Part shown: piece after piece, positions 9,034-17,469 of the stretch
Layout of the letters: every line of letters begins with the position of its first letter
How positions within the stretch are numbered: position 1 is the stretch's first letter
DNA from: Bacteroidota bacterium
GTDB lineage: Bacteria; Bacteroidota; Bacteroidia; Chitinophagales; Chitinophagaceae
Direction of reading: 5' to 3'
Length of the DNA stretch: 64,000 nucleotides
NCBI GenBank assembly: GCA_947460595.1
Contig: CANHGS010000002.1
Span: 233,239-297,238, forward strand
Notes under the pieces: generated by a model
Told to the model about the DNA's origin: nothing
The model's database searches: none
The model's input: only the letters and a program-made list of their open reading frames with translations
Position numbers and translations under genes: made by a program

Positions 9034-9663
9034 ATGACACCGGAAAGGCATTCAAAATTTCAATCAGTACTAGCCAAAAGGCAATTTAACTTGGCCATTG
9101 TTCTAGAAAATGTAGAAGATCCTCACAATATTTCCGCAGTAATGCGCACCTGCGATGCAGTAGGTATTCAAGACATTTACATTGTAACTACTACTATTCC
9201 CAAACACCCAAGATTTGGACCCAAAAGCAGTAGTAGTGCCGCTAAATGGTTAACCATACACCAGTTTGATTCAGTAGAAGCTTGTATGGCTGTCATAAGG
9301 CCACTCTATCAAACTATTTTAACTACGCATTTGTCTTCAGATGCAGTTGATTTGTATGATATTGATTTTGCAACAGCTTCTGTGGCCTTGGTATTTGGAA
9401 ATGAACACGATGGTGTTAGTGAAGAAATGCGCCAAGTGGCCGATGGTAATTTTATAATTCCCCAGGTAGGAATGATTCAGAGCTTAAATATTTCTGTGGC
9501 TTGTGCAATTAGTATTTATGAAGCTTATAGGCAGAAAAAGGTAGCCGGGCATTATCAACGGAAAACTGTTACTGTTCAAAGAGAGGAGGCTATTGTGGCA
9601 GTATGGAGCATGAAGAAAGAGAAATTCAGGTTTAAAGATTTGAAGCTATTGAAAAGGAAATAA
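9034..9663 (+). CDS. trmH: tRNA (guanosine-2'-O-)-methyltransferase TrmH
   Basis: A 209-residue SPOUT-class methyltransferase. The three SpoU motifs are intact: NISAVMRTCDA with the conserved Asn and Arg (motif 1, about 33-43), VFGNEHDGVS (motif 2, about 129-138) and PQVGMIQSLNISVACAI (motif 3, about 149-165). Together they form the trefoil knot that binds SAM. The N-terminal TPERHSKFQSVLAKRQFNL and the VLENVEDPHN stretch are typical of TrmH, which methylates G18 in the D-loop of tRNAs, rather than of the rRNA enzyme RlmB. It is probably transcribed alone. Its stop codon abuts the stop of the convergent YihY-type gene with no spacer. Confidence 0.93.
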   Translation: MTPERHSKFQSVLAKRQFNLAIVLENVEDPHNISAVMRTCDAVGIQDIYIVTTTIPKHPRFGPKSSSSAAKWLTIHQFDSVEACMAVIRPLYQTILTTHLSSDAVDLYDIDFATASVALVFGNEHDGVSEEMRQVADGNFIIPQVGMIQSLNISVACAISIYEAYRQKKVAGHYQRKTVTVQREEAIVAVWSMKKEKFRFKDLKLLKRK

Positions 9664-10620
9664 TTACTTGGCTACTTGTTCTAGCTTTTTACGCTCTGCT
9701 ACTTTCTTTTGAAGGAAAGTGATACTCACATTCAACTCAAAACCAATCAGTAGAATTAGAGCGTTCAATTCTATCAGAAGCATGATGACTAAGACCGTTC
9801 CAATAGAGCCATAGACTTTGTCATAACGTCCAAAATGGTTCACCCAATAGGAAAAGCCAATAGTGGTTGCAAGGGTTAAAAAGGTGGCTAGCAGAGATCC
9901 TGGGGAAATCAAGTTCCATCTTTTTTCTACTGATGGTGCAAATTTGTAAATCAAAGAAATTCCTAAGAATATCAATAAGATAATGACCATCCATCGGGTG
10001 TTCTCCCACCAGCCCAAATGAACCTTTTTTCTGATTCCAAAGAATCTTTTTAAAATGCCCTCTAAGGCATCATGCCCCATTAAAAAAAAGACAGCGCTGA
10101 TAACCAATAAAATTAAGATTACGGTAAGTCTAATGGCCCTCCACCGTTTGTGCATGAAATAGGTCTTGGCATCAAGAATAGATTTGTCAAAAGTTCTAAT
10201 GATGCCCATCATGGCATTGGAAGCGTAGAATATGACCAACAAAAAACCAAATGAAATAAGCCCGCTTTTGGGTTTATCAAAATAGTCATCTAGAAAATTT
10301 TCAATTAAATTATAAGTGTGCTTAATTGGGGTTAGATCTCTAGTTAATGACAATAGTTCATTTTTAAATTCAACAGAACCAGGCAAATAAGGTATCACAG
10401 AAAATAAAAACAAACAAGCCGCAGGAATGGCCATGATCAAATGAAAGGCAATCACAGAAGCACGGTCATTGAGTCCAATTTTTCTTATTTGCATAAAGAA
10501 AAACTGTACCACATCATACAAAGGAATTCCCTGAAAGCCCGGGATGATGATTTCCTTACTTTTCCTGATTAGATAACTAACCGGTTTTGATGTAACTACA
10601 ATTCGTTCAAGTTTGGTCAA
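9664..10620 (-). CDS. YihY/BrkB family inner-membrane protein
   Basis: A 318-residue polytopic membrane protein with about six transmembrane segments, matching the YihY/UPF0761 (BrkB-like) family in length and layout. Family features include the N-terminal amphipathic stretch before LNDRASVIAFHLIMAIPAACLF, a central helix pair and the C-terminal GFELN motif (LILLIGFELNVSITF). The function of the family is unsettled; an early RNase BN assignment was wrong, and transport or envelope roles have been proposed. The gene overlaps the upstream mltG by 4 bp (ATGA type), so the two are translationally coupled and belong to the envelope cluster. Confidence 0.9.
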   Translation of the reverse strand: MTKLERIVVTSKPVSYLIRKSKEIIIPGFQGIPLYDVVQFFFMQIRKIGLNDRASVIAFHLIMAIPAACLFLFSVIPYLPGSVEFKNELLSLTRDLTPIKHTYNLIENFLDDYFDKPKSGLISFGFLLVIFYASNAMMGIIRTFDKSILDAKTYFMHKRWRAIRLTVILILLVISAVFFLMGHDALEGILKRFFGIRKKVHLGWWENTRWMVIILLIFLGISLIYKFAPSVEKRWNLISPGSLLATFLTLATTIGFSYWVNHFGRYDKVYGSIGTVLVIMLLIELNALILLIGFELNVSITFLQKKVAERKKLEQVAK

Positions 10621-11651
10621 TGTGTGTTTGCTTTTTTGGCCATGTAAATATCCAATGCTTTTTGGTATTCCTTAGCATAGGCATCGTGTTCTTTGTAATT
10701 ACTGCTAAAATGATGGTAGCCACTAAAATCGCTTTTAGCTACAAAGAAAAGATAGTCTGTTTTTGGTGCATCTAATACAATATCAATGGTTTTGGTTGAT
10801 GGTATGCATATTGGCCCAGGTGGTAATCCTTTAAATTTATAGGTATTGTAAGGAGAAGGGTTACTTAAGTATTTTTCATAAATCCTAGTTAGTGTAAAAT
10901 CACGCATGGCAAACTTGATGGTAGGGCAGGCCTGAAGGGGCATTTGTTTGTGCAAGCGATTGATGTAGACACTAGCAATTTTAAATTTATCAGATTCATA
11001 GTTGGTTTCTTCATCTACAATGGATGCTAGAATATAGACCGTTTTTGGTTGGAAGCCCATTTCTGCTGCTTTGGCCAAACGATTGTTCTTATTCCAAAAC
11101 TGATTTTTGGCATCATAGAGTCTTTGAAAAATTTTATTCAAAGAACTGTTCCAATAGAAATTATAAGTATCCTGAATCATCATGGTAAAAACAGTACCTG
11201 TATCCACCCCCCATTGTTTTAACGAGTCTGGGTTATTTAAATAAGCCATTACCTGAGTACTATCCTGGCTAAACTTTGTTGCTATTAAATGCGCAAAATC
11301 TTCCTTGGTTCTGATTCTATTGATAACCAATTTTATTGCTGCTTGTCTGCCGTTTTTCAGCATCCTTGCTACGCTCCAAATACTTTGACCATTTTGTAAT
11401 TCGTATTTACCCGCTTTTATTTTACCAGTATTTCCTGAAATGGAAATGAGTAGGTCTAATAACCAGGGTTGTTTCAATAGGTATTTTCCCTTCAAAGATT
11501 GGCTTGGTTGCCCCATCTTAGCCTCTTCAACTGATACAGTAAAATACTTATGTGATTCAGAAAAGTCTGTACCATGGCCAAATACCAACCAACCACCAAG
11601 CCCAATTAAAACTAGGATTACCCAAAATATGCCGCGTAGAAGGGATTTCAT
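10617..11651 (-). CDS. mltG: Endolytic murein transglycosylase MltG
   Basis: A 344-residue YceG/MltG-type lytic transglycosylase anchored by one N-terminal membrane helix (residues 7-25). It cleaves nascent glycan strands and so sets their length. A LysM-like segment (about 75-110, KAGKYELQNGQSIWSVARML) precedes the catalytic domain. The active-site block reads ILASIVDEETN (residues 207-217); the conserved glutamate region of Escherichia coli MltG maps here, and an Asp stands where that protein has the first acidic residue. QACPTIKFA, SPYNTYKFKGLPPGPICIPS and the terminal AKEYQKAL are typical of the family. It follows the secG terminator and is coupled to the downstream yihY-like gene by a 4-bp overlap. 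Confidence 0.92.
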   Translation of the reverse strand: MKSLLRGIFWVILVLIGLGGWLVFGHGTDFSESHKYFTVSVEEAKMGQPSQSLKGKYLLKQPWLLDLLISISGNTGKIKAGKYELQNGQSIWSVARMLKNGRQAAIKLVINRIRTKEDFAHLIATKFSQDSTQVMAYLNNPDSLKQWGVDTGTVFTMMIQDTYNFYWNSSLNKIFQRLYDAKNQFWNKNNRLAKAAEMGFQPKTVYILASIVDEETNYESDKFKIASVYINRLHKQMPLQACPTIKFAMRDFTLTRIYEKYLSNPSPYNTYKFKGLPPGPICIPSTKTIDIVLDAPKTDYLFFVAKSDFSGYHHFSSNYKEHDAYAKEYQKALDIYMAKKANTH

Positions 11652-11666
11652 CTATTCAAATTAAAT

Positions 11667-11695
11667 AAAAACCCCGTCTGCACGGCAGACAGGGT
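11667..11695 (-). terminator. Rho-independent terminator after secG
   Basis: On the minus strand GTCTGC (11685-11690) pairs with GCAGAC (11676-11681) around a 3-nt loop. Three more GC pairs and one AT pair extend the stem past a single mismatch, and a run of five Ts (11667-11671) follows. It separates secG from mltG, which therefore probably has its own promoter or depends on read-through. Confidence 0.8.
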
Positions 11696-11716
11696 CATAA
11701 TAATTTTAAAAATTGC

Positions 11717-12064
11717 TTATTTCTTGCCAGAATCCGCCTTCATAGGAACGGTATTAGCAGGAGTTGCTGGAGCAGCAGGAGCTGCACCAGTAGTATTCAC
11801 TTTTTGCAAAAGAGAATTATCTACGCTGCTAGAAGCACCGCCTTTTAAGAAAAGACTAGAGAACAAAGCCAGCATGGCAATAATGCCTGCGAAAAGCCAA
11901 GTTCCTTTTTCAAGAACGTCTGTGGTTTGCTTAACGCCCATTAATTGGTTGCTAATACCACCAACATTGGCAGATAAGCCACCGCCTTTGGGATTCTGAA
12001 CCAATACCACAAAACCCAAACCTGCACAAGCAAGCACAATCAGAACTAAGAAGAAAATGATCAT
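11717..12064 (-). CDS. secG: Preprotein translocase subunit SecG
   Basis: A 115-residue SecG, the small helper subunit of the SecYEG channel. Two transmembrane helices (about residues 2-22 and 52-73) flank the conserved cytoplasmic loop with VVLVQNPKGGGLSANVGG, the strongest SecG signature. The C-terminus is a long Ala/Pro/Thr tail typical of Bacteroidota SecG. Its ATG overlaps the stop of the upstream TPR-like gene by 4 bp (ATGA), so expression is coupled with the lptE cluster. A terminator follows within 25 bp. Confidence 0.93.
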   Translation of the reverse strand: MIIFFLVLIVLACAGLGFVVLVQNPKGGGLSANVGGISNQLMGVKQTTDVLEKGTWLFAGIIAMLALFSSLFLKGGASSSVDNSLLQKVNTTGAAPAAPATPANTVPMKADSGKK

Positions 12065-13077
12065 TGTATACCTTTTAAATGTTGAATTTTGGCAGCAAAA
12101 TAAGCGGATTTTTCAGGATTTAAGAAACTTAATTTGATATAGAGCTGAATTGCCTTGTCAATTTGCCCTTGTTTTTGCAAAACATCCGCCATTGACTCGG
12201 TTAAAACCTCCTTAGATTCATTAGAAATTTGTGCATTTAATTCAACTGCTGCTTCTAAATCTTTTCTGGTTCCAAAGTCTATTGGGTTAGGAGTTTCAGA
12301 CTTCATGTATTTAATCCAGTCTGTAAATCGCCTTAAATGTGTGGTTAATTTGTCCTGCGGAATTTGAGACAAATCAATTTTAATACCCTGAGATGCAAAA
12401 TAATCTATGGTATGCATGGGATCCTTGGGCAATCCAAGTTGATCCGCTTCTGTTACTGGCTTTTTAAAATTGGCCAATTGGTCAGATAATAAACTAGATA
12501 TTTTTGCATGGCTAATGGCGGTAGCTTCCTTTTCATCATAAGCGTCAGCAGGAGTAGATGCTTCATTTTCTGGGTCCTCTCTATCCACAACTATTGTTGG
12601 ATCAGGACTTACTAAAATAACGGGCAGTTCTGGCGCCATCTCAACAGAATCCTCCCGCAAGCGCTCTGTTGACACAATCAATGGTTGTTTGTCAATGCCT
12701 CGCATCATTTCCTTGACTTTTTCAATAGTAGGGATACTATCATCATTGGAAATGCTATTAGAATTAGGGGCTTGGGTAACTGGAATTTCTGGACTGGCTG
12801 CTAGAGAAATGCCAGTGTCTTGCAACGCCGAGCTTAGGGTCCGACTATTTAGTTGATAATGAAGCCAATAAGGATTTGTGAAATATAAATTGGCTTTTTG
12901 TGATGCTGCCTCATACTGAGCCGGATCAGTGGCATGGCATTTTTCTGCCAGAAATAAGTGTATGGGAGCAAAATAAGGAAATTCAGCAGCCATTTGTTTT
13001 AAGGTGGACTCCTGAATCTTAGAGAGGTCAGATTGTCCAGTTAAATGGAATAATGCTTTTTCCTGAGATGCGTTCAT
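12061..13077 (-). CDS. Hypothetical protein with C-terminal TPR-like helices
   Basis: A 338-residue protein without signal peptide or membrane segment. The N-terminal 100 residues are helical (EKALFHLTGQSDLS, then FPYFAPIHLFLAEKC). The middle is acidic, Pro/Ser-rich and probably disordered (about 105-190). The C-terminus resembles one or two TPR units (LQKQGQIDKAIQLYIKLSFLNPEKSAYFAAK in outline, residues 300-335). I do not recognise a named family. It lies between lptE (21 bp upstream) and secG (4-bp overlap), a context that suggests a role tied to envelope assembly or protein export; that is inference only. Confidence 0.7.
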   Translation of the reverse strand: MNASQEKALFHLTGQSDLSKIQESTLKQMAAEFPYFAPIHLFLAEKCHATDPAQYEAASQKANLYFTNPYWLHYQLNSRTLSSALQDTGISLAASPEIPVTQAPNSNSISNDDSIPTIEKVKEMMRGIDKQPLIVSTERLREDSVEMAPELPVILVSPDPTIVVDREDPENEASTPADAYDEKEATAISHAKISSLLSDQLANFKKPVTEADQLGLPKDPMHTIDYFASQGIKIDLSQIPQDKLTTHLRRFTDWIKYMKSETPNPIDFGTRKDLEAAVELNAQISNESKEVLTESMADVLQKQGQIDKAIQLYIKLSFLNPEKSAYFAAKIQHLKGIQ

Positions 13078-13098
13078 AGAGATAAAAGTACGATTTGA

Positions 13099-13623
13099 TT
13101 ACCAGTTGGAAAAGATATGGTTGAAAATTTCATCTGTCAAGTTACGTACCATCTCGTCTAATAACTGTCCCTCTGCTTGTTGCAGGGAAAGATTGGCAGA
13201 GAAATCAGCACTTCTACTTACGTCAAATTCATCCGTTTTATTCTCCAAGGTCTTTTTTAACACCACATGAACCGTAACCGTTAATCGGTTGGTTGTTGCT
13301 TGTTGCGCACTAATACCTACCGTTTGAGAAGGGTTATATCCAGTAATTGTAGCAGTTACCTGATAATGGGCATCATCGTTATTGGTTCTTGTTAATTTGG
13401 TGCTATTGGTAATTTTCTGCAATAGCTTGTCATATAATTTAGGGCTCAATTGGGGGTTTACATAACTGGCCTTATTTTCAATAAAAAATACCTTAATGGT
13501 CTTGACCTTGGTATAGTCAATTGATACATCATTCAGGGTATAAATGCCACAACCAGCAAGGCCGATCAGCATCAACCCTAGGAGTATGTTTTTGGCTTTT
13601 GAAAATGAAAAACTATTTTTCAT
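13099..13623 (-). CDS. lptE: LptE-like LPS-assembly lipoprotein
   Basis: A 174-residue lipoprotein with an N-terminal signal ending in the lipobox LAGC (Cys25), followed by GIYTLNDVSIDYTKVKTIKVFFIENKA, the usual start of the Bacteroidota LptE-like family. LptE plugs the LptD beta-barrel that inserts lipopolysaccharide into the outer membrane. The alpha/beta pattern and length fit the family, though sequence conservation across phyla is weak. It sits 25 bp downstream of the sigma54-type activator gene and 21 bp upstream of the TPR-like gene, in a compact leftward cluster. Confidence 0.85.
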   Translation of the reverse strand: MKNSFSFSKAKNILLGLMLIGLAGCGIYTLNDVSIDYTKVKTIKVFFIENKASYVNPQLSPKLYDKLLQKITNSTKLTRTNNDDAHYQVTATITGYNPSQTVGISAQQATTNRLTVTVHVVLKKTLENKTDEFDVSRSADFSANLSLQQAEGQLLDEMVRNLTDEIFNHIFSNW

Positions 13624-13648
13624 GCAAGATGTTTTGTGTTTAATCTAT

Positions 13649-14926
13649 TCATTCATCAATATCGTACTCTTTTAATTTCCGATAAAGGGTTCTCTCACTA
13701 ATGCCTAAATCCAGTGAGGCGTCTCTACGTTTGCCCTTGTGTTTTTTAAGGGCTTTTACAATCAATTCTTTCTCCTTATCCATGATATTTAAAGACTCTT
13801 CAATTTCCTCATGTTGGTGAATATTGTCCTCGCCAAGGATCACGGGTTGTTGGTTATTATTGATATAGTTGGTTGGTATATTATTATTAACAGCCGTGTT
13901 CAAATTGTTGGATGAAGCAACGGGTAATTCATTGTTTGCATGAAAATCATTCAAAAGCGAATCCCTGGTAAAACTTGCTGCAGAACCTGCCATTGAAGGG
14001 TTTTGCAAAATTTCCAAAAACATTTTCTTGAGTTCTGTGACATCTTTTTTCATGTCAAAAAACAACTTGTATAAAATTTCTCGCTCATTATTGAATTCTG
14101 CAGTAGCACCTGGTTGGTTAGCCAAAACAGGCAAGCGATTGCCATTTTTTTCTGGAAGAAATTTTCTTAATTCTGTTCCATTCACCTGCGGGTTAGTACT
14201 TAGTACAGAAATCTGTTCTGCAATATTCTTTAATTCACGCACATTACCCTGCCAACCATGATTGATCAACAATTGTTTGGCCTCCTCATCTAATTGAACA
14301 GGAATGGTTTTGTATCGCTCCGAGAAGTCCACTACAAACTTCCGGAACAAGAGCAAGATATCTTCTTTTCTATCGCGCAGCGATGGAACTCGAATGGGAA
14401 CCGTACTTAATCTATAGTAAAGGTCTTCTCTGAAGCGGCCCTTTTGGGTAAATTCTAATAATTCCCGGTTGGTGGCGGCAATTACCCGAACATCTGTTTT
14501 TTGCACTTTAGAAGACCCCACTCTAATGAATTCGCCTGTTTCCAATACCCGCAAGAGTCTAGCCTGTGTGCCAAGAGGCATTTCGCCAATTTCATCTAAG
14601 AAGATAGTGCCACCACTTACGGTTTCAAAATAGCCCTTTCTGCTATCTACGGCACCGGTAAATGCTCCTTTCTCATGCCCAAATAATTCTGAGTCAATGG
14701 TTCCTTCTGGAATGGCCCCACAGTTAACGGCAATGAACGGATTGTGCTTTCTGCTAGAAAGTGCATGAATAATTTGCGAAAAGACTTCTTTACCCACACC
14801 GCTTTCTCCAACAATGAGCACTGTCAAGTCCGTAGCAGCAACTTGCACAGCGGTATTTAACGCATGATTTAAAGCGGTGGCATTTCCAATAATGCCAAAC
14901 CTGTTTTTGATAGATTGTAAATCCAT
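13649..14926 (-). CDS. Sigma-54 interaction-domain transcriptional activator without a sensor domain
   Basis: A 425-residue bacterial enhancer-binding-type AAA+ ATPase. Walker A GESGVGKE (40-47), the sigma54-contact loop GAFTGA (87-92), Walker B GTIFLDEIGE (106-115) and the sensor region RVIAATNREL are all intact. A Fis-type helix-turn-helix closes the protein (about 385-425, ISERTLYRKLKEYDI). The AAA+ domain begins almost at residue 1, so no receiver, GAF or PAS domain is present; a low-complexity Asn-rich linker (about 310-370) precedes the DNA-binding part. Activity must be controlled by abundance or by a partner. It lies between miaB and lptE in one strand-wise cluster, suggesting control of envelope genes, which is inference. 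Confidence 0.92.
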   Translation of the reverse strand: MDLQSIKNRFGIIGNATALNHALNTAVQVAATDLTVLIVGESGVGKEVFSQIIHALSSRKHNPFIAVNCGAIPEGTIDSELFGHEKGAFTGAVDSRKGYFETVSGGTIFLDEIGEMPLGTQARLLRVLETGEFIRVGSSKVQKTDVRVIAATNRELLEFTQKGRFREDLYYRLSTVPIRVPSLRDRKEDILLLFRKFVVDFSERYKTIPVQLDEEAKQLLINHGWQGNVRELKNIAEQISVLSTNPQVNGTELRKFLPEKNGNRLPVLANQPGATAEFNNEREILYKLFFDMKKDVTELKKMFLEILQNPSMAGSAASFTRDSLLNDFHANNELPVASSNNLNTAVNNNIPTNYINNNQQPVILGEDNIHQHEEIEESLNIMDKEKELIVKALKKHKGKRRDASLDLGISERTLYRKLKEYDIDE

Positions 14927-14960
14927 GGATCTATTTTAAAGGATGTTACCATCCTGTTTA

Positions 14961-16397
14961 TCAATGTTTGGTGCCCGGAACTGCTGTTCCTAAAAGGGTA
15001 CCCTTGGTGCAGCTATTAATTTTCACGTCTACATAATTACCCATCTGTAAGTCCAAATCTGCTTTGGGAAAAACCGCTACTTTGTTTTGGTCATTTCTCC
15101 CCTTCCAGAAATTGCTATCTTTTTTACTATGGCCATCTATTAAAATACGATAAGTCTTACCCACATCATTTTGATTACTTCTAAGAGACAACTGGTATTG
15201 GGTATCTACAATTTCTTGTAAGCGCCTTTTTTTAACGTCCTCAGGAATATCGTCTGTATAGCGTCTTTCGGCCAATGTACCTGGTCTTTCACTATAAAAA
15301 TACATATAGGCATAGTCAAAAACACTCTCATTTAAAATAGAGATAGTCTCTTGGTGTTCTGCTTCTGTTTCAGTACAAAAACCTGCAATAATATCTGTAC
15401 TGATACTACAGTCTGGAATAATTTCTCTAATCCTATTTACTTTGGCCAAATACCATTCACGTGTATAAGTCCTATTCATCAATTGCAAGATTCTATTACT
15501 TCCACTTTGAACCGGTAAGTGAATATAATTACAAATATTCTTGTACTTAGCAATAGTAAAAATGACTTCGTCTGTAATGTCTTTAGGATGAGAAGTGCTG
15601 AACCTAACCCTTAGCAAGGGGCTGATCAATGCAATTTTTTCTAGCAATGCCGCAAAAGTGATGGTCGTATGCTGGGCTTCATCTACCCAATAATAACTAT
15701 CTACATTTTGACCTAAAAGCGTGATTTCTTTATAACCTTTTTCAAATAAGTCTATGGATTCTGCCAAGATACTATGTGCATCACGGCTTCTTTCTCTACC
15801 CCTAGTAAATGGCACTACACAAAAGCTGCACATGTTGTTACAACCACGCATAATAGAAACAAAAGCGGATACACCATTACTGTCTAAACGAATAGGAGAG
15901 ATGTCGGCATAAGTTTCATCTCTACTCAATAATACGTTCACGGCTTTTTGACCAGAACTGGCTTCTTCAATTAAGAGGGGCAAGCTTCTATAGGCGTCTG
16001 GACCAACTACTAAATCAACCAGTTTTTCTTCTTCTAATAATTTGGCTTTTAATCGTTCTGCCATGCAACCCAATACGCCCACCAACATGCCTTTTTTACT
16101 TTCCTTGGCTTTTCTAAATTCAGTAAGTCTTTTACGTATGGTCTGTTCCGCTTTTTCTCTAATAGAACAAGTATTGACAAGCACCAAATCTGCTTCTTCA
16201 AATAGGGGCGTTGGGCCAAATCCATTGGCCTGAAGAATGGAAGCAACTACCTCACTATCTGCAAAGTTCATGGCGCAGCCATAGCTTTCTATATAGAAAT
16301 GCTTTTGATAGGTTTTTTCAATGACGGTAGCCGGCAAAAATGCTTCGCCCTGTCTTTGTTCGTCATGTTTTTTGCCCTGTAAATCCAACATTTCCAT
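14961..16397 (-). CDS. miaB: tRNA-2-methylthio-N6-dimethylallyladenosine synthase MiaB
   Basis: A 478-residue radical SAM methylthiotransferase that adds a methylthio group to i6A37 of tRNAs reading UNN codons. The N-terminal UPF0004 domain has the three cluster cysteines (about 41, 77 and 111, in YGCAMN, NTCSIRE and LGCMAE). The radical SAM CxxxCxxC (CNNMCSFC) is at 186-193, followed by [12 protein letters not shown]-terminal TRAM domain (about 410-475) binds RNA. The open frame starts one codon earlier with a TTG; the ATG at 16397 is preferred, and another in-frame ATG lies at 16391. It is the first gene of the leftward envelope cluster. Confidence 0.95.
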   Translation of the reverse strand: MEMLDLQGKKHDEQRQGEAFLPATVIEKTYQKHFYIESYGCAMNFADSEVVASILQANGFGPTPLFEEADLVLVNTCSIREKAEQTIRKRLTEFRKAKESKKGMLVGVLGCMAERLKAKLLEEEKLVDLVVGPDAYRSLPLLIEEASSGQKAVNVLLSRDETYADISPIRLDSNGVSAFVSIMRGCNNMCSFCVVPFTRGRERSRDAHSILAESIDLFEKGYKEITLLGQNVDSYYWVDEAQHTTITFAALLEKIALISPLLRVRFSTSHPKDITDEVIFTIAKYKNICNYIHLPVQSGSNRILQLMNRTYTREWYLAKVNRIREIIPDCSISTDIIAGFCTETEAEHQETISILNESVFDYAYMYFYSERPGTLAERRYTDDIPEDVKKRRLQEIVDTQYQLSLRSNQNDVGKTYRILIDGHSKKDSNFWKGRNDQNKVAVFPKADLDLQMGNYVDVKINSCTKGTLLGTAVPGTKH

Positions 16398-16516
16398 CAA
16401 TACCCAGTTTTAGAGCGCGAAAATACATAAAATCAAGTGTTTTGTGCCAGATTGTCAGCATTGCATTCGTTAAACTTCTCAATAAGCTTTAAATTAGCGC
16501 TTTTAAAAAAATAAGG

Positions 16517-17461
16517 ATGAGAAAATATCTACTTTTTGTTGGAATTTTAATGGGTGTTTATGCTACAGCACAGGATGTGGTTGTAAATAAGCTAAGATCA
16601 GAAACTTCTAGAACCATTAAAAAAGATGCCGATACTACCCAATGGGTTTGGAAAAGAGGTGGGCTTTTCTTGTTTTCCTTATCCCAAGGTTCTTTGAGCA
16701 ACTGGGCAGCCGGGGGCGATAATTTCTCCTTAGCGGCAAACACTTATCTGAATTATTATATATTTCATCAAAAAGGCCGAAAGGTTTGGGACAATAATAT
16801 GGACCTAAACTTAGGTTATGTAAATACCTCTAGTTCTGGGGGCAGAAAGAATGATGATAGGATGGACTTTTTGAGCAAATTTGGTTATAAAATGGATGCC
16901 ACTGGAAAGTGGTACCTGTCTGGATTATTCAATTTCCGATCTCAGTTTTTTGATGGGTTTAATTATGGCAGCAATCCTGCAGAATTAAGTTCTAGTTTTC
17001 TTGCCCCGGGGTATTTTATTTTTTCTTTGGGTTTTGACTATAAACCAAGTTCTAAATTATCTGTATTCCTTTCTCCTTTAACTTCTAGGTATACCGTAGT
17101 AACCAAGAAAGAATTATATGAAAAGGGATTATACGGGGTACCAAAAGGTCAGAAATCCTTGAACGAAATTGGTGCTTTTGTAACAGTTAATTATAATACC
17201 ACAGTGGCTAAAAATATTGCTTATAAGGGAAGGATGGACTTGTTCTCTAACTACAAACAAGATCCACAAAATGTGGATTTGTTTATGACCAATCAATTGG
17301 CTTTTAAAATAAACAAGTATTTCTCTGCTACTTATAGTTTAGACTTGATCTATGATGACAATGTACGCTTATTTGGTCCAAACAATACCTCACCCGCCTT
17401 ACAAACCAAGAGTTTGATAGGGATTGGTTTCTTGCGTCCTTTGAATGTCATAAGAAAATAA
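16517..17461 (+). CDS. DUF3078 family secreted/outer-membrane protein
   Basis: A 314-residue protein with a short signal peptide (cleavage after about residue 18, YATAQ). The body has the DUF3078 pattern: WKRGGLFLFSLSQGSLSNWAAGG near residues 45-67, then alternating amphipathic strands rich in Tyr, Phe and Asn, as expected for an outer-membrane beta-barrel. The family is characteristic of Bacteroidota and has no established function. AAGG precedes the ATG by a few bases. The gene is divergent from miaB and convergent with purK, whose stop lies 8 bp away, so it is probably a single-gene unit. Confidence 0.85.
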   Translation: MRKYLLFVGILMGVYATAQDVVVNKLRSETSRTIKKDADTTQWVWKRGGLFLFSLSQGSLSNWAAGGDNFSLAANTYLNYYIFHQKGRKVWDNNMDLNLGYVNTSSSGGRKNDDRMDFLSKFGYKMDATGKWYLSGLFNFRSQFFDGFNYGSNPAELSSSFLAPGYFIFSLGFDYKPSSKLSVFLSPLTSRYTVVTKKELYEKGLYGVPKGQKSLNEIGAFVTVNYNTTVAKNIAYKGRMDLFSNYKQDPQNVDLFMTNQLAFKINKYFSATYSLDLIYDDNVRLFGPNNTSPALQTKSLIGIGFLRPLNVIRK

Positions 17462-17469
17462 CCTTGGGC

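Noticed and set aside
16401..16460. Sigma54-type promoter upstream of miaB (TGGCAC on the minus strand)
   Set aside because: No GC at the required distance; the partner element is two bases off and lacks the TTGC core.
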